DNA of 64,000 nt from Aristolochia californica (GCA_029961685.1 JARWKL010000005.1:41701357-41765356); one strand, 5' to 3'. Positions 9,801 through 22,730 are shown, numbered from the stretch's first letter. Made by a program: numbers and translations. The notes: a model not told the origin generated them from the letters alone.

Positions 9801-12800
9801 CCAGGATCCTTGAGAGCTTCCTTTAGTGGTTTGAATTTCAGAACTTTGGGCTGTTTCACTTCTGTTACTATCCCACATTTTTCATAAAAGCCAAAGTTTG
9901 TGGTGTCCTCCTCAAGAGTAAAAGAGTAGGCTCTACCATTTTTAACCTTCCTTGGTTTCCCATCATTGAGCTCAGTCATGCCTTGTACCTCAGAAAAGAC
10001 AACCAGGTCCCCATCCTGAAACTCAAGCCGTTCATCATCCACACATGACACAAGGGCAGGATTATCATTGCTAATTGATGCAATGATGCCCGTGTTAGGT
10101 TCCTTGCCATCTACATCGACAACAGTGAATTCAGGACCAAAGTCACAAAAGACATTACCAAAGAGACCTCGGACTTCAGTTTTGATGAAAGCAATTGGTG
10201 GTTGGTGAGTGTGGCAATAATCATCAAATTCAATTGCTTTTTCCAGGGTAATGTCAGTGAAAACAACAGCCTGCAGTGCGTAGAAGCTTTAAGTTAGAGT
10301 AGCAATGCTAGGTTAACGACCAGAATCAGTTTCGAAATAGAAGCAGATTATCAGTCAATGGGTTTTATTAAAGAAGCAAAGAAACAATAAATTTCTGCAC
10401 AGGCCAAATGAAGATAGCTTCCCATTCTTAATCATTTTATTCTAGAAAGACGATAATAAGTAATAAACTCAGCTTGATTCAGAACAAACATGAAATTACC
10501 AACCAAGTAGCAAATTTTGGAATTCAGAAAGAAATACCAACTAAGTATCCATGAACTGGTTCTTGCTGATAGCTCTTGTAAGAGAACACCCGTTAATAAT
10601 AAAAGCCTAATACAGATACATTCACGTTCCACGACTATGATAACCATATGTTACATATGTTCTTCACAGCCATTTAAAACAAGCCCCTTTGGCAAACTAA
10701 CAAGAACAGTAAGCCAGAAAAACCAAATTTCATACTCTATGACCTGATACAATAACCCGTTGCTTGAGAGATAGTAATCCAGTTAATTTTAAAACCAATG
10801 CTTCCTAAGAATAAGAATGTAAGAAATCAAACCCACTTGGAATTTTTTTGCATTTGACTCTAAATAGGTAATTGTTGGCATTGATTGCTTCAGCTTCTAA
10901 CCTGCTTAAAAGAAGTATCAGCAAGTTGAGAAGCCATAGGAGAGAAGGGAACTCTCAGGTGCCATCCATATCACTGACAAAATTATTCAGGAAACACTAA
11001 GCCAGTGGGGACAGCACAATCAAACCATGCATGCTCCTAAGCTAGTCTAACTAATCCATATTGCCTCTTGGCTTTGAAATAAAGTTTCGCTCTCATCAGA
11101 AAAAAAAAATCTCAAGTCCTTCAAGAATTTTCTAAGTCAAGATTTTAGCCCTTCGCCTGCTTGTCACCCCAAACACAGTTAAGCACAAAAGTGGAAGTAG
11201 GTGCATCGTTTTCTCCTCTTCAAAAAATATCATTTCTAACTCAACAACTTTACATTTTTTATATGAATATTGAAAATGATAGTAGAGTCCATCAGATTCC
11301 TCACTTCAATGAGTTAGAAGGGTATGGACCGAAGGAATCTACCAGGTAGAAAAATACCAAAACTCAACCAAGCCTGCAATTCCCTACTTGTCATCCTTGC
11401 AAGTTGATGAACTTCTTTCACATCTGAAACCACTCTTTCAATTTAAAAAGTTTCTTTAACATATGAAAGATGAAACATGGATCTTACTTTATACATCATT
11501 TATCCACCATCAATAGTCACGAAAAAAGGATTCATATGTTGTCAAATACAGGCATTTTTCTCAGTTAATCAGTTTAATCTACTCTACATGTATAAATTCA
11601 AGAACACCAGAATTATGCCCTTCTAACACAGATATGTGGCATGAGAAGTTCTAACAGAAGCACAAATTCTTTTTTTTTTTTTTTTTTGAGTGTGTGTGTG
11701 ATGTTGTTGGGGGTGAGGGGTACGTGAGACAAAGTGTGAGTGATGCAGCTGCGAAAAAACAATAAACAGAATAGTAAAGTAAATGAATCGGCTCAAAATG
11801 TGAACAATGAAAAGAAAGGCAAAAAAACCTGGAAACCAGAGAGCTGCTCCTTGGACAATTTTTTAGTCATTGTAGATATAATAACAGCATTATTAAGCTC
11901 CTGCAGCTTCTGGACACAAGCAAGTGCCCTGTTCTTCCCAATATCATCTTCTGAGAAAAAAAAATTGCTGGAAAGGTCCCACATCTCAACAGTCCCTTCA
12001 TCATGCAAGGTGATTGACTTAACCCCCGCAAGAACAAGATTCTTTGCTGCAAGTAGTTATAATCATTCGTTAGTCAACAATTATAAGATAAGAAAAAAAG
12101 ATAGAACCAGTAGTTCAGAAGGAGCTTCGAAAAACAGTTCCAAATCTTTCTTCTTAGATATCTGTTACATACTGTTCATGACAAATAGATTTGTTGATTT
12201 GTAACAGTAAGAAATTAATGACAGTATACGGCATAGTTTTGTCAAGAGAAGTTCAAAACGCAATTCAACATTTTGACAAGTTAAGCATTTGCGAAGAGAT
12301 GCCAAAGCAGTAAATTTCAAACTTCAAGAAATGAGACTCGAAAATGAAAACCAGGAAAGAAATTTATAATCTCAGCAGAGGTATGAAAACTGTATGCTCG
12401 GCCACAAAAATTTAGATGGTACCAAAGTTATCAGAACATCCTAACATCGACGAAGGCTGTCAACGGCCCTCAACCTATAGCTACTCTAAGAGAAAGAACC
12501 ATCCAGCAGCGTAAACTGGATCCTAGTTATCTAAATCCACCATTCAACCTCATATACAAGGGGGGTGGAGAAAGAAACAAATAGAGGATAAAAAAAAAAA
12601 AATTGGGAAGCAGCACCATATTAGGGAACAAAATGAAAATAAGAAAGAGGAAAATGAGCAAAAAGGGTACCGATCTCAGCACCAAGGCCCTGCATGCCGG
12701 AGATGAGAACATTAGATGCAAAAAGTCGGCGCATAGTCTCACGACCATAGACAGCGAGCTGCCGGCTATGAAGATCCTCATCGATGTCGTTCGGGTTTCC

Positions 12801-13001
12801 GTCCATGGCAGCAAAGAGTGGCGGGCCCACGAGATCGCTGCTGTGGCTGTTGTTTTCCGTCACGGACGGAGAGATGAAGCTATCTAACCTCGGCTTCTTC
12901 AAGGCTTCCGTTTCTTCAACGACAATATCCGCCTCTCCGTCCGCTCTCTTTCTAGGAAGCATATAGTGATATAAACTGCTCAAAACCCCGCCAGAACCCA
13001 T
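6813..13001 (-). CDS. UBA1: Ubiquitin-activating enzyme E1 (UBA1-type), complete, six exons
   Basis: The enzyme adenylates ubiquitin and passes it as a thioester to E2 enzymes; it acts in cytosol and nucleus. Exons on the minus strand: 12671-13001, 11829-12046, 9476-10270, 8201-9069, 7677-8109, 6813-7409. They sum to 3243 nt, 1080 aa plus stop, the usual plant E1 size, and all junctions are GT-AG and in frame. Features seen: the inactive adenylation half ([20 protein letters not shown]), the ATP-binding loop [10 protein letters not shown] at about residues 498-507, DNVNARLY, the catalytic cysteine in [12 protein letters not shown] at about residue 656, and the C-terminal ubiquitin-fold domain ending [12 protein letters not shown]. 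The start was taken at MGSGG (13001), as in other plant E1 proteins. MLPRKRADG, 14 residues on, is an alternative, and an in-frame ATG at 13145 would add 48 residues. No damage is seen. Intron 2 is the longest, at 1558 bp. Confidence 0.97.
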
Positions 13002-13330
13002 CGACAGGATCAAAAACAACAACAACAACAAAAGAAGCAAAAGATTGAAGATATTTAGATGAAAAAGGCCCCAGGAAAGCAGCAGTCCCACGACGACCGG
13101 CGCAGAAACCAAAATTCCTAACGGTAACCCAAATCTGAGGTCCATGAGAGATTAACTAACAAGAATTAAGAGCTAAGAACGTACCGATGACAACTTCTCG
13201 GAACAAAGAATGAAGGTCACACGGAAAAGTAAAGGTTAGTTTTCCACCGAATCGGTTGTGTTTCTCTCTCTCTCGCTCTTTCAATTCAAACGACCAATCT
13301 CTCTGTTCCCCGTTTGTGTCACAGAGTCCA
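13002..13330 (-). promoter_or_regulatory. 5' leader of UBA1, with a possible leader intron
   Basis: Upstream of MGSGG the minus strand holds a TTG/TTT repeat (about 13016-13036) that, if translated from ATG 13145, would give a run of nine leucines. A donor-like ATCGGTACGTTC at about 13178-13189 could start a leader intron ending before 13001. CT-rich blocks at 13262-13282 resemble a plant leader. The exact transcript start cannot be seen. Confidence 0.35.
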
Positions 13331-14020
13331 GTTAGGTTTTAGGGCAGAGTCGATGCCCTACTCTCACCCCGAAGATAAAGCACGAGAAGAGTGAGAGGAA
13401 GTTCATGATGAGGTGAAAGCCGCTGAAGTAAATAGCTTCCTTCATCATCAAGGCAAGGACCCTTGCGCTCGCCCCAGTAAAAACGCGTTTCCCGTTTTCC
13501 TTTAAAAAAAAATTAGAAAATGTGGGACCAAGTAGTAGTGCTCATCTGGTTCGTTCATAAAGTACAGTAAGCGGGCCCAGCGCTCTCAGACCTCTTAGAT
13601 TTGGTCCGTCGGGCGGAGAGCAACAGATTCGGATCGGGCTTCCAAAAGTACTAGAAGCTTCCTTTAGGAAGTTCGCCCTCACGCATTTTTTCTCCGGAAA
13701 TCGGATATCCGAATTGAGAAACCGGTTGCGTTACATAAAGGGTTCTTCAACCTTCCTTATATAGTGGGGTACAAAGGGTAATATATTAAGCCATTGATTG
13801 GCTAATATTTTACAGCTTTCACATTTTCATGTGTCAAACTTATTTGTCATTTTTGGAAGGTGTCATGAGTCAAGTATATATCTTGCTTAGGTGATAGTCT
13901 CCTGCAATACAATATGCCAGCGATGTGCCACCTCCATTGCATATGTTTTGATTTAATTTTTATGGCGCCTACATGGTGGGTTTCATCTTAATGATTGATT
14001 GGGGTATGAGTTTCCTTGTC
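13331..14020. other. Intergenic region upstream of UBA1
   Basis: Presumed promoter side of UBA1. No coding region, RNA gene or clear repeat was found. Confidence 0.4.
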
Positions 14021-14537
14021 CTTGTCCCTGTTCCCTATTGTTTCACCCGGGATTTGAACGCATAACGTAGTATCCAACTCTAATACCATGTCAAATGTTT
14101 AGCCAATACAACCCACGAGACGAGTCTGTTAAGTGTGGAAAACCAAGTACATAACCCATCAGTGGTGGACGGAACCACCTAGCCCTGACACCCATCATTC
14201 TCGTTCTCTATCGCTTCACCTGGGATTCGAACAGGGAACGTGGTGCCCATCTCTAATACCAGGTCAAACGCCTAGCCAATATAATCGAAAAGACTGATAT
14301 GTTAAGTGTGAAAAACCAAGTATCTAACCCATCAATGGTGGACGGAACCACCTATCTCTGACACCCACCGTTCCTGTTCCCTACAGCTTCACCTGGAATT
14401 TGAAAGCAGAACATGGTGCCCAAATCTAATACTATGTCAAACGCCTAGCCAATACAACTGAAAAGACCGATCAGTTAAGTACGAAAGCCAAGTACATAGC
14501 CTATCATTGGTGGACGGAACCACCTAGCTCTGACAAA
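14021..14537 (-). repeat. tRNA-like tandem repeat array, three units of about 172 bp
   Basis: Three head-to-tail units begin near 14021, 14195 and 14366. Each contains, on the minus strand, a TGGTATTAGA-type A-box-like or primer-site motif and a TTCGAATCCCAGG-type B-box-like motif about 40 bp later. They also share GTTGTATTGGCTAGGCGTTTGAC with the array at the window's left end, in opposite orientation. B-box copies have decayed in the first (ATTTGAACGC) and third (GGAATTTGAAAG) units. There is no cloverleaf, so these are not tRNA genes. Confidence 0.65.
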
Positions 14538-15679
14538 CCCACTCACAATAGAAGGAGGAACGAGGAAGAAGAAACATACACATCATGATGGAAAGCAAAA
14601 TTCAACCATAAGAGGTGGAATTTAACATTCCATCGTTTAGTGAAGAAATGGGATAATCTTAGATTATTTGGATAAAGTGAAGTCTATTATAACTATTCAT
14701 ACACATTAACATGATTTTGTCACTTAAATGAGTAAAATTAACATTCCACTCCAATTTTTGAAGCGCACTAATGAGGTAAAAATCATCTCTCTTCTATTTT
14801 TTCTCCATTTTTTTCTTTTCTTTGCTTTTTCTTTTTTCTTTTCTTCCTCTCCCTTTTTATTTTATTTTATTTTATTTTTCGAGGTCTCTTAAAATTTAGG
14901 AAGAAAAAAAAATAGAAATTTGAGAGAAAATTTTAATCATCAAAATTATAAAATATTATTATTATTTTTTTCTTTTTCTTCATAATTCCGCGGCCCACCA
15001 ATCATGCCGACGCCGCACTTTCATCACCCATGCTGCACGCCTTTAACGTTTCTCCATGTGGGGTCACTGGGCTCACAAACGGAGAAGCCTTCCGTCCCTG
15101 CTTTAAGGAATCCACGGAGACAGAACAGGACCCACAAACACCCAAACAGACACAAAAAGCCTATGTTCTTGTGACGGTGGGCCATTCTTCGGTTACAAAG
15201 AGCCCACTAAGATATACATACTGGTCGAGTCGTTGCTGCAAAAGAAGAACACGGAAACAAACAAACAAGACATGAACAATAAAGATCAAAGGTAGTCATT
15301 ACTCAGGATGGCCGACCCTCCTCTTGTCGTTTACAAGATTCTTTTTGAAGAAAAGAGGGCCGAAAGCCTTAAAAGTTCTTAAACTTTCAAATATTATGAT
15401 TTTTGTATTTTTTTTTTTTACAATGATTATCTGGGATGAAAATTTAATTACGATCTCCAAGCCTGCTTGTTTCTGATCTTACAGAGAATGACAGCCAAAA
15501 AAATTATAGATTAGACAATAGAAATCGGGGAGATTTGAGGTAAAACAATAACAAAAAACAAAAAAAAAAAAAAACAAAGAGGATTTGATCATACATCTCA
15601 AATCTACATTTGGGCATCGACCAGTAAATAGAGTAGGATTTATACAGATGACAACAGCAGCAGCAGCAGCTTCACTGCT
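14538..15679. other. Intergenic region downstream of the kinase-like gene
   Basis: AT-rich and polypyrimidine DNA (14780-14890), then a more GC-balanced block at 15000-15300. The reading frame at 15030-15275 has no recognised similarity and is not called. A CAG triplet run (15656-15670) lies just beyond the kinase stop codon. Confidence 0.4.
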
Positions 15680-18319
15680 TCACTTGATGCTTGGCCTGAG
15701 CAATACTGAAAGTATTTCAGAGAACTGAGGGCGCTTGGATGGGCAGTTGTTCCAGCACTTCATCATCAAGGATCTCAAATGGGGTGGGCAGTCTTTTGGG
15801 ATTTCTGGCCTCAATCCGCAGGCTGCAATGCCTACAGCTGCCTGAACTGGTGAGTAGGAGCCATATGCCACTTCTCCTGTGAGCATCTCCCACACCACCA
15901 TGCCGAAGCTGTACACATTGCTCATCCATGTCTCTGCCACACTCTCTGGATCACCTGCAATAATCTGCAAAAGTCCAAATGGCAGAAGAAAATTACAATT
16001 GCAAAGCCAATGATATAGCAAACATAAACTCAATTAATGACCCTGTATTGCATGGTTTGGTTCTTTGATGATCCACAGTTCATTTAGCTATAAAAATATC
16101 AAATAACATAAATCAATCCAACTAGTTGAAGAAGGTTCAAAACTTGCAGGATCAACCCAACACTGTGATCTGCTGTTAACTGTTAATTTCATTAAGAAAC
16201 TAACCTCAGGAGCTAGCCATCTGTAGCCAGCAGTCTCATACTCAGTAACCTCGCCTGAATTCCTACATGTAGTTACAACACCACCCATATCGCAGAGACA
16301 AGCATTCCCATGCCGATCTAACGAAATAGTTTGTGTGTTGAGATCCCTGTAAGGAACTCCATGATCATTCATAAACTTGATACCCTCTGCAACATCTACC
16401 GCTATCCTTATCACTTCCTTGATTGGAATCTTCTTCCCCCTTTGCATAAGATCTTGTACAGTCCCTCCTTCCATCAACTTTGTCACCACACATAGTCCAT
16501 GATTCTCATCAATGCAAACACCATGGAAATGGAGAATGTTTTGGTGCCCACAGGTCATCAACTCCAAAAGATCCCGTCGGAACACAATTTCATAAGCAGA
16601 CCCTTTCTCACACCCACGGAGCCTCTCAATAGCTACCTTTTCCCCTTTATAGATACCCTTCAATGAGGAAGCTCCTAACTGATCTGCAAATTCTATACAG
16701 TCAGAGTTCAGTAGCCACTTCCCAATCTCATCCACACCGGACTGGATGGTCTGCCATTCATCAACAGCTACCACAAATGTTGAATCAGGAAGAGGGAGCT
16801 GGAGCCTGATCGCTGAATTATCAGTGACAGGTTCAAGATTCCGCTCAAAGTCATCTTCTTCATTGTCTATCTCTAGATGGGCTTTTGTTGTTTGTTCCTG
16901 ACAGCCACAAAGGCCAAAGGGTAACTTCATTGATGCAGGTTTTGGTGGCCGTTTCAGAGCAGATTTGAGGACAATCTCTACTCTGGACTTGAAGAACTTT
17001 TCTTGGCCTGATTGAACTAGCACAATAATAATTCCGAGAGTGAATGACTTCTTTTCAAATATTTGGATCTTTTTGCAGCAGACTGAGGCATTATCCAGAG
17101 CTCCAGACATAGCAGACAATGAAATGGAGGAATTACATGCAAAGGTCAGGCGGAAAATAGCTCCCTGTGTTTGGTTTACAGAGACCTCATCAATCCAGAT
17201 GGCTGGGCGGTCTTCAGTGATGGACTGTTCGATGAGGCGCATGTGAAGGAAGACTTCTTTCATGTCAAAACCAGCTTGTGCATAGCTGAAAGGAGGTACA
17301 AACAAAAAACAAACATAAGATTGGAAGATAGTTTTTCTGAGAAAAAGAAAGTTTTTGGCGATCTCGAGTTCAATTCCAATAGAAAATGTCGTGGGTCTCC
17401 ACGAATCGCAACCAAGACGGCAGAAGCTGTAGAAATGTTTGAGGACTACAGTAAAGCGAAAAAAAAGAAAGTAACAAACAGTCAACAGAATTTGAAGGGA
17501 CTAACAGAAACTGGTCTCCGTTACACAACCACAAATACACTGGTTCGAAATCACAAATGACAGAAAAACTTGGACCTCTCAGAATATCCTCAACATTAAC
17601 CAATAAAAATTCCAACAAGAACGAGAAAAGCAAGAGATGTAGCAGGAATATTGACGGCTCGAGACAACCTCATGCGAATATGAATGGATCTAGAAAGCAG
17701 ACATAAAGCAAAAGATAGAATCAGGAAATAGATAAAAATGATGTTAAACCGACAAATAAAGATGAATTAGAAACTAAGAAGAAAAAATCACCTTCAATAT
17801 AGACTGATTCGGGTAAGTAGAATCGAAATGGGTAAAATCCAACAACAGAATGGGAAAAATATTGACGTTTTCAGCAAATGGAAGCAAAGATGATTCACGA
17901 TAAAAGATCCAGCAGCTCATAAAGGCTGATCCAAATCGAGAACGAACCCAAGTAACTTGAAAAGAAAACTCTAAATACCTGATGGGCAAAGAATCAAAAT
18001 GTTTCCGTATATTGGAAACAAGCTTCTCCGGCAGCTGACTCCCCGGGTAGAGCTTGGTGAGATTCTGCACAACCCCAGCCCACAACCCATCAATCCTAGC
18101 GGCGTTTGGATCTCGCACAGAGTCCAGATTGAGCGAAGTCTTGAGCGTGTTAATCGCCCCAGAGAAGTTCCTGCTCAGCCGCTGCCACTTAGACGGCTCC
18201 TTGGAGGAGGTGGAAGGCGAGCTAACCTCGGATCTCGGTTGGGTCTTCACGAGGACTTGCTCGACCATGTCGTCATCCGGGCTGGCTCGGCTTGACCAGC
18301 ATTCCAAAGCAGCAGCCAT
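15680..18319 (-). CDS. Kinase-like protein of the At1g64300/At5g41730 type, predicted pseudokinase
   Basis: Exons on the minus strand: 17979-18319, 16205-17285, 15680-15964 (1707 nt, 568 aa), with GT-AG borders in frame. The N-terminal third (MAAALECWSSRASPDDDMVE, then a helical MSNI-type region) has no catalytic domain. The kinase fold runs from about residue 310 to 560. The residues for phosphotransfer are changed: VAIE at 331-334 in place of VAIK, YRD at 426-428 in place of HRD, DLNTQT in place of DLKxxN, and DMG at 446-448 in place of DFG. The APE motif (WLAPE), the SFGMVVWEMLTGE segment and the PSKRPQF segment are kept, so the fold is probably intact. From memory the Arabidopsis relatives share YRDLNTQ, so the loss is a family trait and not decay. 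A scaffold or allosteric role in signalling is inferred; its partner is unknown. Confidence 0.9.
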
Positions 18320-20453
18320 TGTCGTTGCAGGCAGGGACCAAAACTAGAAGAAAGCGAAAACGAAAGCTTCAGAATGTTAGAGACGGCTATTTTCACAACA
18401 TCCCATTTTCACAGCGCCAACCGCCTGGAAGAGAGTGGATAAAGATTGACAAGAAGGGTTCCTGTTTGATGGAGTCTGGCTTCGTTAGTTTTTTTTTTTT
18501 TTTTTTTCTCTGTGAGAAGAGACAGGACAGAAACTTGAAAGATGATGGTGATGGATTGATGTGGGTGAGACTGAAGCTCAGCAGCTTTCTTCCAACTCCA
18601 TTGAAGAGATTGACTAGATGAGATTTTTGTATTGTGTCGTCTGAGGTAAGAAGGCAGAAGAGAGGGTGACCGGTATTATTGTGCGAGATTGTGAAGAAGA
18701 GAGCAACAAAAAGAGAAATACAGGTTTCAGAGACAGGTCCACCTCTGCAACGGAGACTGGAGAGGTCTAGCTCCAGAGTCTCTGGTCCAGGCACGTTCAC
18801 CATTGCATAGTTGTAGTGGAAGACCCTGGTAAAAAACTGGAGCAGAAGGTGAAAGTTTGAAAAAGTGAGGACAAAGGATTCAATGGTGCAAGTGCGAACC
18901 CATAACAAAAAAGAGGAAACCAGAATTACCATTTTCCAAGATACTCATAATGACTCTTACCTTCTTCATTTTATAATTCTTTGTCCTCTTTTTTTTTTTT
19001 TTTTTCTTCTATTAAAAACAAGGATATTCTGAACAAACTCTTTCTTCTTATAATAGCTTCAATTAAATGTAATTAATTTCACTGGTTTTCAGCCATGGGA
19101 GCAGCTTCAATGCCGACATCCAAATGCGATCGATTCTCTTTTCTTTTCAATTTCTTCGACTGAAGCTGATTGATAGGTGGAAGATGGCTGAAGAAGAGAT
19201 CATAATCATCGCCCGACGCGTTTTCGTCACTGTAAATTACGTTTCAGAAACCATGATGATAATGTTCATGGAACTTACCTAAACGAGATGATTTCTCCTT
19301 GGTAGATAGTGATCAGAGGCGAATTAAATGATTAAAAAGGCATGGTTACACCTAACTGCTCCATCTTAATGTTTAATTAAACCAAGGGCTTCAACTATTT
19401 CTAGATTTAAAATTGTTTCTTGATCTTGATTAAGTTGTTTAATAATGTAATACCAAGAGGGAAGTGATACGATTATTTTAATTCGGATCTAATTTAATTT
19501 TATAATTAAATTAAAATTACTTTTTCCTATTAGTACACTCTTTTTTGTGTTAGTGACAAAAATAGAAAATATAGTGGAAACAGATAGTGAGAGGGTTCGG
19601 TGAAACGGTGAGAGGACACAGAATTGAAACAGAGTGAACGACAGATATGGGGGTTAGTGCACATTGTAAGTGCGGAGGTAAAGTGGATTACAATGTAAAG
19701 TACTTTCCTTGGGAAAGTGAGAGAGAATGTAAAATAATTGTTTGTGTTACTGTGCACAATGGAAAGTGTGTAAAGTACTTGTTTGTGTTAATGTGCACAA
19801 TGGAAAGTGTGGTGTAAAGTGTATATAAATTATTTATTAAATAAAATATTTTGATATATCTGACTTTCAAAAAATTAAATTAATATTAGTTAATACATTT
19901 CACTTACGCTGCGCACTAACAGGGCTTATAAGTGATTTAACGTGTAGTATTAGAATATATTAATATTCTAGTTAATGAAAAACTATAATATATTACTTAA
20001 TGATTATAGTTTATTATAAATTAATACAATAATTACATGCGACAAGAATAAATTATTAAAAATAAATAAATAAAAATAAAAAATAACATAAGTGAATATA
20101 ATAAATAAATAAATTATTTTTTAATAACATAAGATATGTTTTAACATTAAAAACCACCAATTTAATACAATAAAAAAATTAATATAATAAATAAATATAT
20201 ATTTATCAATAACATAATATATTTTTATTTATTATTAATTAATAATATATTGTCACAAAATTTAAAACCATGGGTTTAATTAATTATAGCAATAGGATAA
20301 TTAAACCAAAATAATTTATCAAATAATTTATTTTAACAATATTTTAATTATGACTATTAAATCACTAATTTAATATAGTAATTATAAAATAAATATATTA
20401 AATAAATAAAATTAATTATTTTATAAAAAAATATAAATTATTATTTTTACAAC
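18320..20453. other. Upstream of the kinase-like gene, then AT-rich DNA
   Basis: 18320-18960 is presumably the promoter and leader of the kinase-like gene and includes two long T runs. From about 19320 to 20450 the DNA is extremely AT-rich with many TAAT/ATTA blocks and a tandem stretch at about 19690-19830 (AAAGTACTTG / TGTGCACAATGGAAAGTGTG). No gene is seen. Confidence 0.5.
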
Positions 20454-20494
20454 GATGGTTTAATTTTTCTTAACTTAGGAAAAATTAAACCATC
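20454..20494. repeat. Perfect 16-bp inverted repeat (hairpin)
   Basis: The left arm GATGGTTTAATTTTTC (20454-20469) and the right arm GAAAAATTAAACCATC (20479-20494) are exact reverse complements around a 9-base loop. It sits at the border between AT-rich DNA and a more GC-rich block, and could be the folded end of a small transposon. Confidence 0.6.
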
Positions 20495-21097
20495 TTCTTC
20501 CTCACGGTGCTCGTTGTCTTCCTCAACGGCGGGCTAGCGGGCAATGGTGACAGAGGCAGCGTTCCGATGGTATGCTGAGAGGGAGAAGAGAGGGATGGCA
20601 AGAGGTAGAGGCTTGGCCTCCCGTGCTCTACGACGAAGGTCGAGAGGGAGAAGAGAGGGAGGCTGAGAGAGAAGAGAAGCCGAAGGTCGCACAACAGAGG
20701 GCGATTGAAATCGCCGTAGGTCGCGAGCGAGTGAGAGATAATTTTTTTTTTCTCTAAAACCCTCGTTCGACAGAGCTTTCTTCCCGACAGGCCGAGCTCA
20801 AGATGTAATTGAGCATTGGTAACTGAATTTAGATTTCGACCCCTCTGAATTTACTTACCATCACTTTATGCCTAAAATGAGGGAAAATGAAACATCCGTA
20901 TTTCACTTTTTACCTGCACATATGTTGCGCACTAATGTTCACTTGGGCTACGGACTAACAGGGCTACGGTGAGTGTTGGGAAGCTGAAAGGGCCAAGAAA
21001 GGATGCCGCATAAAGCATGAAGTGAAGTGAATTTAGGGTTAGAATTCAGTTTCACTTATTTTATATGAGCGAGAGAAAGTTCTATCGTGTGCACGCA
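20495..21097. other. Gene-less stretch left of the gypsy relic
   Basis: Repeated purine blocks (AGAGAGGGA) at 20575-20700. The phrases TGCGCACTAA and ACTAACAGGGCT recur here (about 20927 and 20956) and at about 19907, hinting at shared repeat ends. No gene is seen. Confidence 0.35.
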
Positions 21098-22175
21098 CTA
21101 ACGCGTTTGGAAGTGAGCTTTACTTTCACTTTCTATCGTGTGCGCGTAGACGTCAACCATTGCATGACCAAAACCAAATCCGCTCCCTTGTCGGGTTGTG
21201 AATAAAATTCCGTCACCAAGGAATACCAGCTCCATGTTCGTAGCCTTGGCTGAGCAAGTGAGACGTTCACCATCTCCCACCATGACCGAAACATGGTTAA
21301 TTTGATTCAAAAGGAGTCACAACATCTTCGCTTTGCAGCTAATTATAAAATTATGGGTAGTGCCACTATCGACCAACACCGGTACAGATTCCCGCTTAAT
21401 GAACTCATTCATCTTTATGGTAGTGGATTGTGTCACTCGAGACAACGCATGTAAAGAAATTTCTGGATTTGTGCTGTCAACGCATGTAAGTCCTCTTCCT
21501 CATTTGATTCCGCATCCGCATCGACGAAATAGAGCTGGAAATGCTTAAACTTGTGATCCGGCATGAAGCGTTCTTCACAATTGAAGCAGAGGCCCTTAGC
21601 CCGCCTGGCCTCCATCTCCTCAATACTGAGTTTTTTAAAGGCCGTCTAGCAGATGCGGAGCTTCTAGTCGGGTTCGTTGAATGGCCTACCAGTTGTCGAA
21701 GGAGAATAAGATGGAGTAGATTACCAATTGGCCAGCCCCATGCCCTCTGCCCCTTGTAAGATTCAGCTTGTCTTCCAATTTTCTAGCGGACCATATTGCA
21801 TCGACAAGTTTACTAGAGTCAAACAATTTGACCTCCGCTGCTAGTTCTGCCTTCAATCCACTAATCAAACCAAGGTATTCTTCAGCCAATGCACCCTGTT
21901 AACTAATTTTTCAAATTTCGCTTTATATGCCTTAACAGTTGTAGCTCGCCGCAACTTAGTAAGTGCAATATCAAAGTCTTCATATTCTGAGGGACTGAAA
22001 CACATACTAAGTGCTTGATTAAAAGTAGACCAATAGAGCTCCGAATGCAACTTACCGTTGGCTCGCCAGGTGTTTGATGAAATGCAAAAGTCATTCGGCT
22101 TTATAAGCCCATTCGGCAGGATTGTCTTCGGGTTTATAATATGGAGAATCAATTATTGCAATGCATGGTTAAATG

Positions 22176-22355
22176 TGTTGGCGTGAGATCAAGATGATTT
22201 CTTCCATATCTGTAAAAACAGAGGAAGAAGTCCTCCGTAACACAACTTCGGAGATCCAAGAGACCAGGATTAAATAACTGTAATCTTTGTATATAAATTT
22301 GATGTATTTGTATGAACTATGGGAAAATAAAAAAGATTTTAGAGAAAGTTTTACA
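22176..22355 (+). repeat. Left LTR of the gene-capturing element
   Basis: 180 bp, TGTTGGCGTGAG...GTTTTACA. It differs from the right LTR at about a dozen positions plus a 4-bp length change, so the insertion is not very recent. Confidence 0.9.
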
Positions 22356-22539
22356 TGGTATCAGAGTGGGTTAATAACCCAAAGATTTGATCAAGATCTT
22401 TTGAAATTTCTGGAACGACTACGTCGTGGTTCCGGCTAGCTTGCAACGACAATGGTGGACTTCGTTACACTCTTCTGCACGAGGGCGCTCCTCACTGGGA
22501 GGCTATACTGGTTCATATGTGTCTTAGGATCGGAGCAGA

Positions 22540-22730
22540 AGGGGAAGCGAGCAGTGGTGACGGAGGAGTCCGGTGACTGCCAGAAGGTGAAGGACCTCAT
22601 CGTGTCCGGCGCTGACGTGACTTACTTCGATGGGGATGGATTAACTGCACTAATGCATGCTAAAGCAAACAACCATGCTGGAGTAGTCAAAGCACTTATC
22701 AAAGCCAATGCGCCTTGGAATGCTGTATAG
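22540..22730 (+). pseudogene. Captured ankyrin-repeat fragment, copy 1 (RMT2-like)
   Basis: The frame reads VKDLIVSGADVTYFDGDGL, then TALMHAKANNHAGVVKALI and NAPWNAV, followed by a stop. The phrases GADVTYFDGDGLT-LMHA and APWNA match, from memory, the N-terminal ankyrin part of plant proteins resembling arginine N-methyltransferase 2 (RMT2). The methyltransferase part is absent. The frame is open from an ATG at 22452, with upstream residues of unknown origin (VTLFCTRALL). This is a transduplicated gene fragment inside an LTR element. Whether it is expressed cannot be told. Confidence 0.65.

Noticed and set aside
12621..13145. E1 start at ATG 13145
   Set aside because: The added 48 residues are made largely of a TTG repeat and do not resemble plant E1 N-termini; MGSGG at 13001 fits better.
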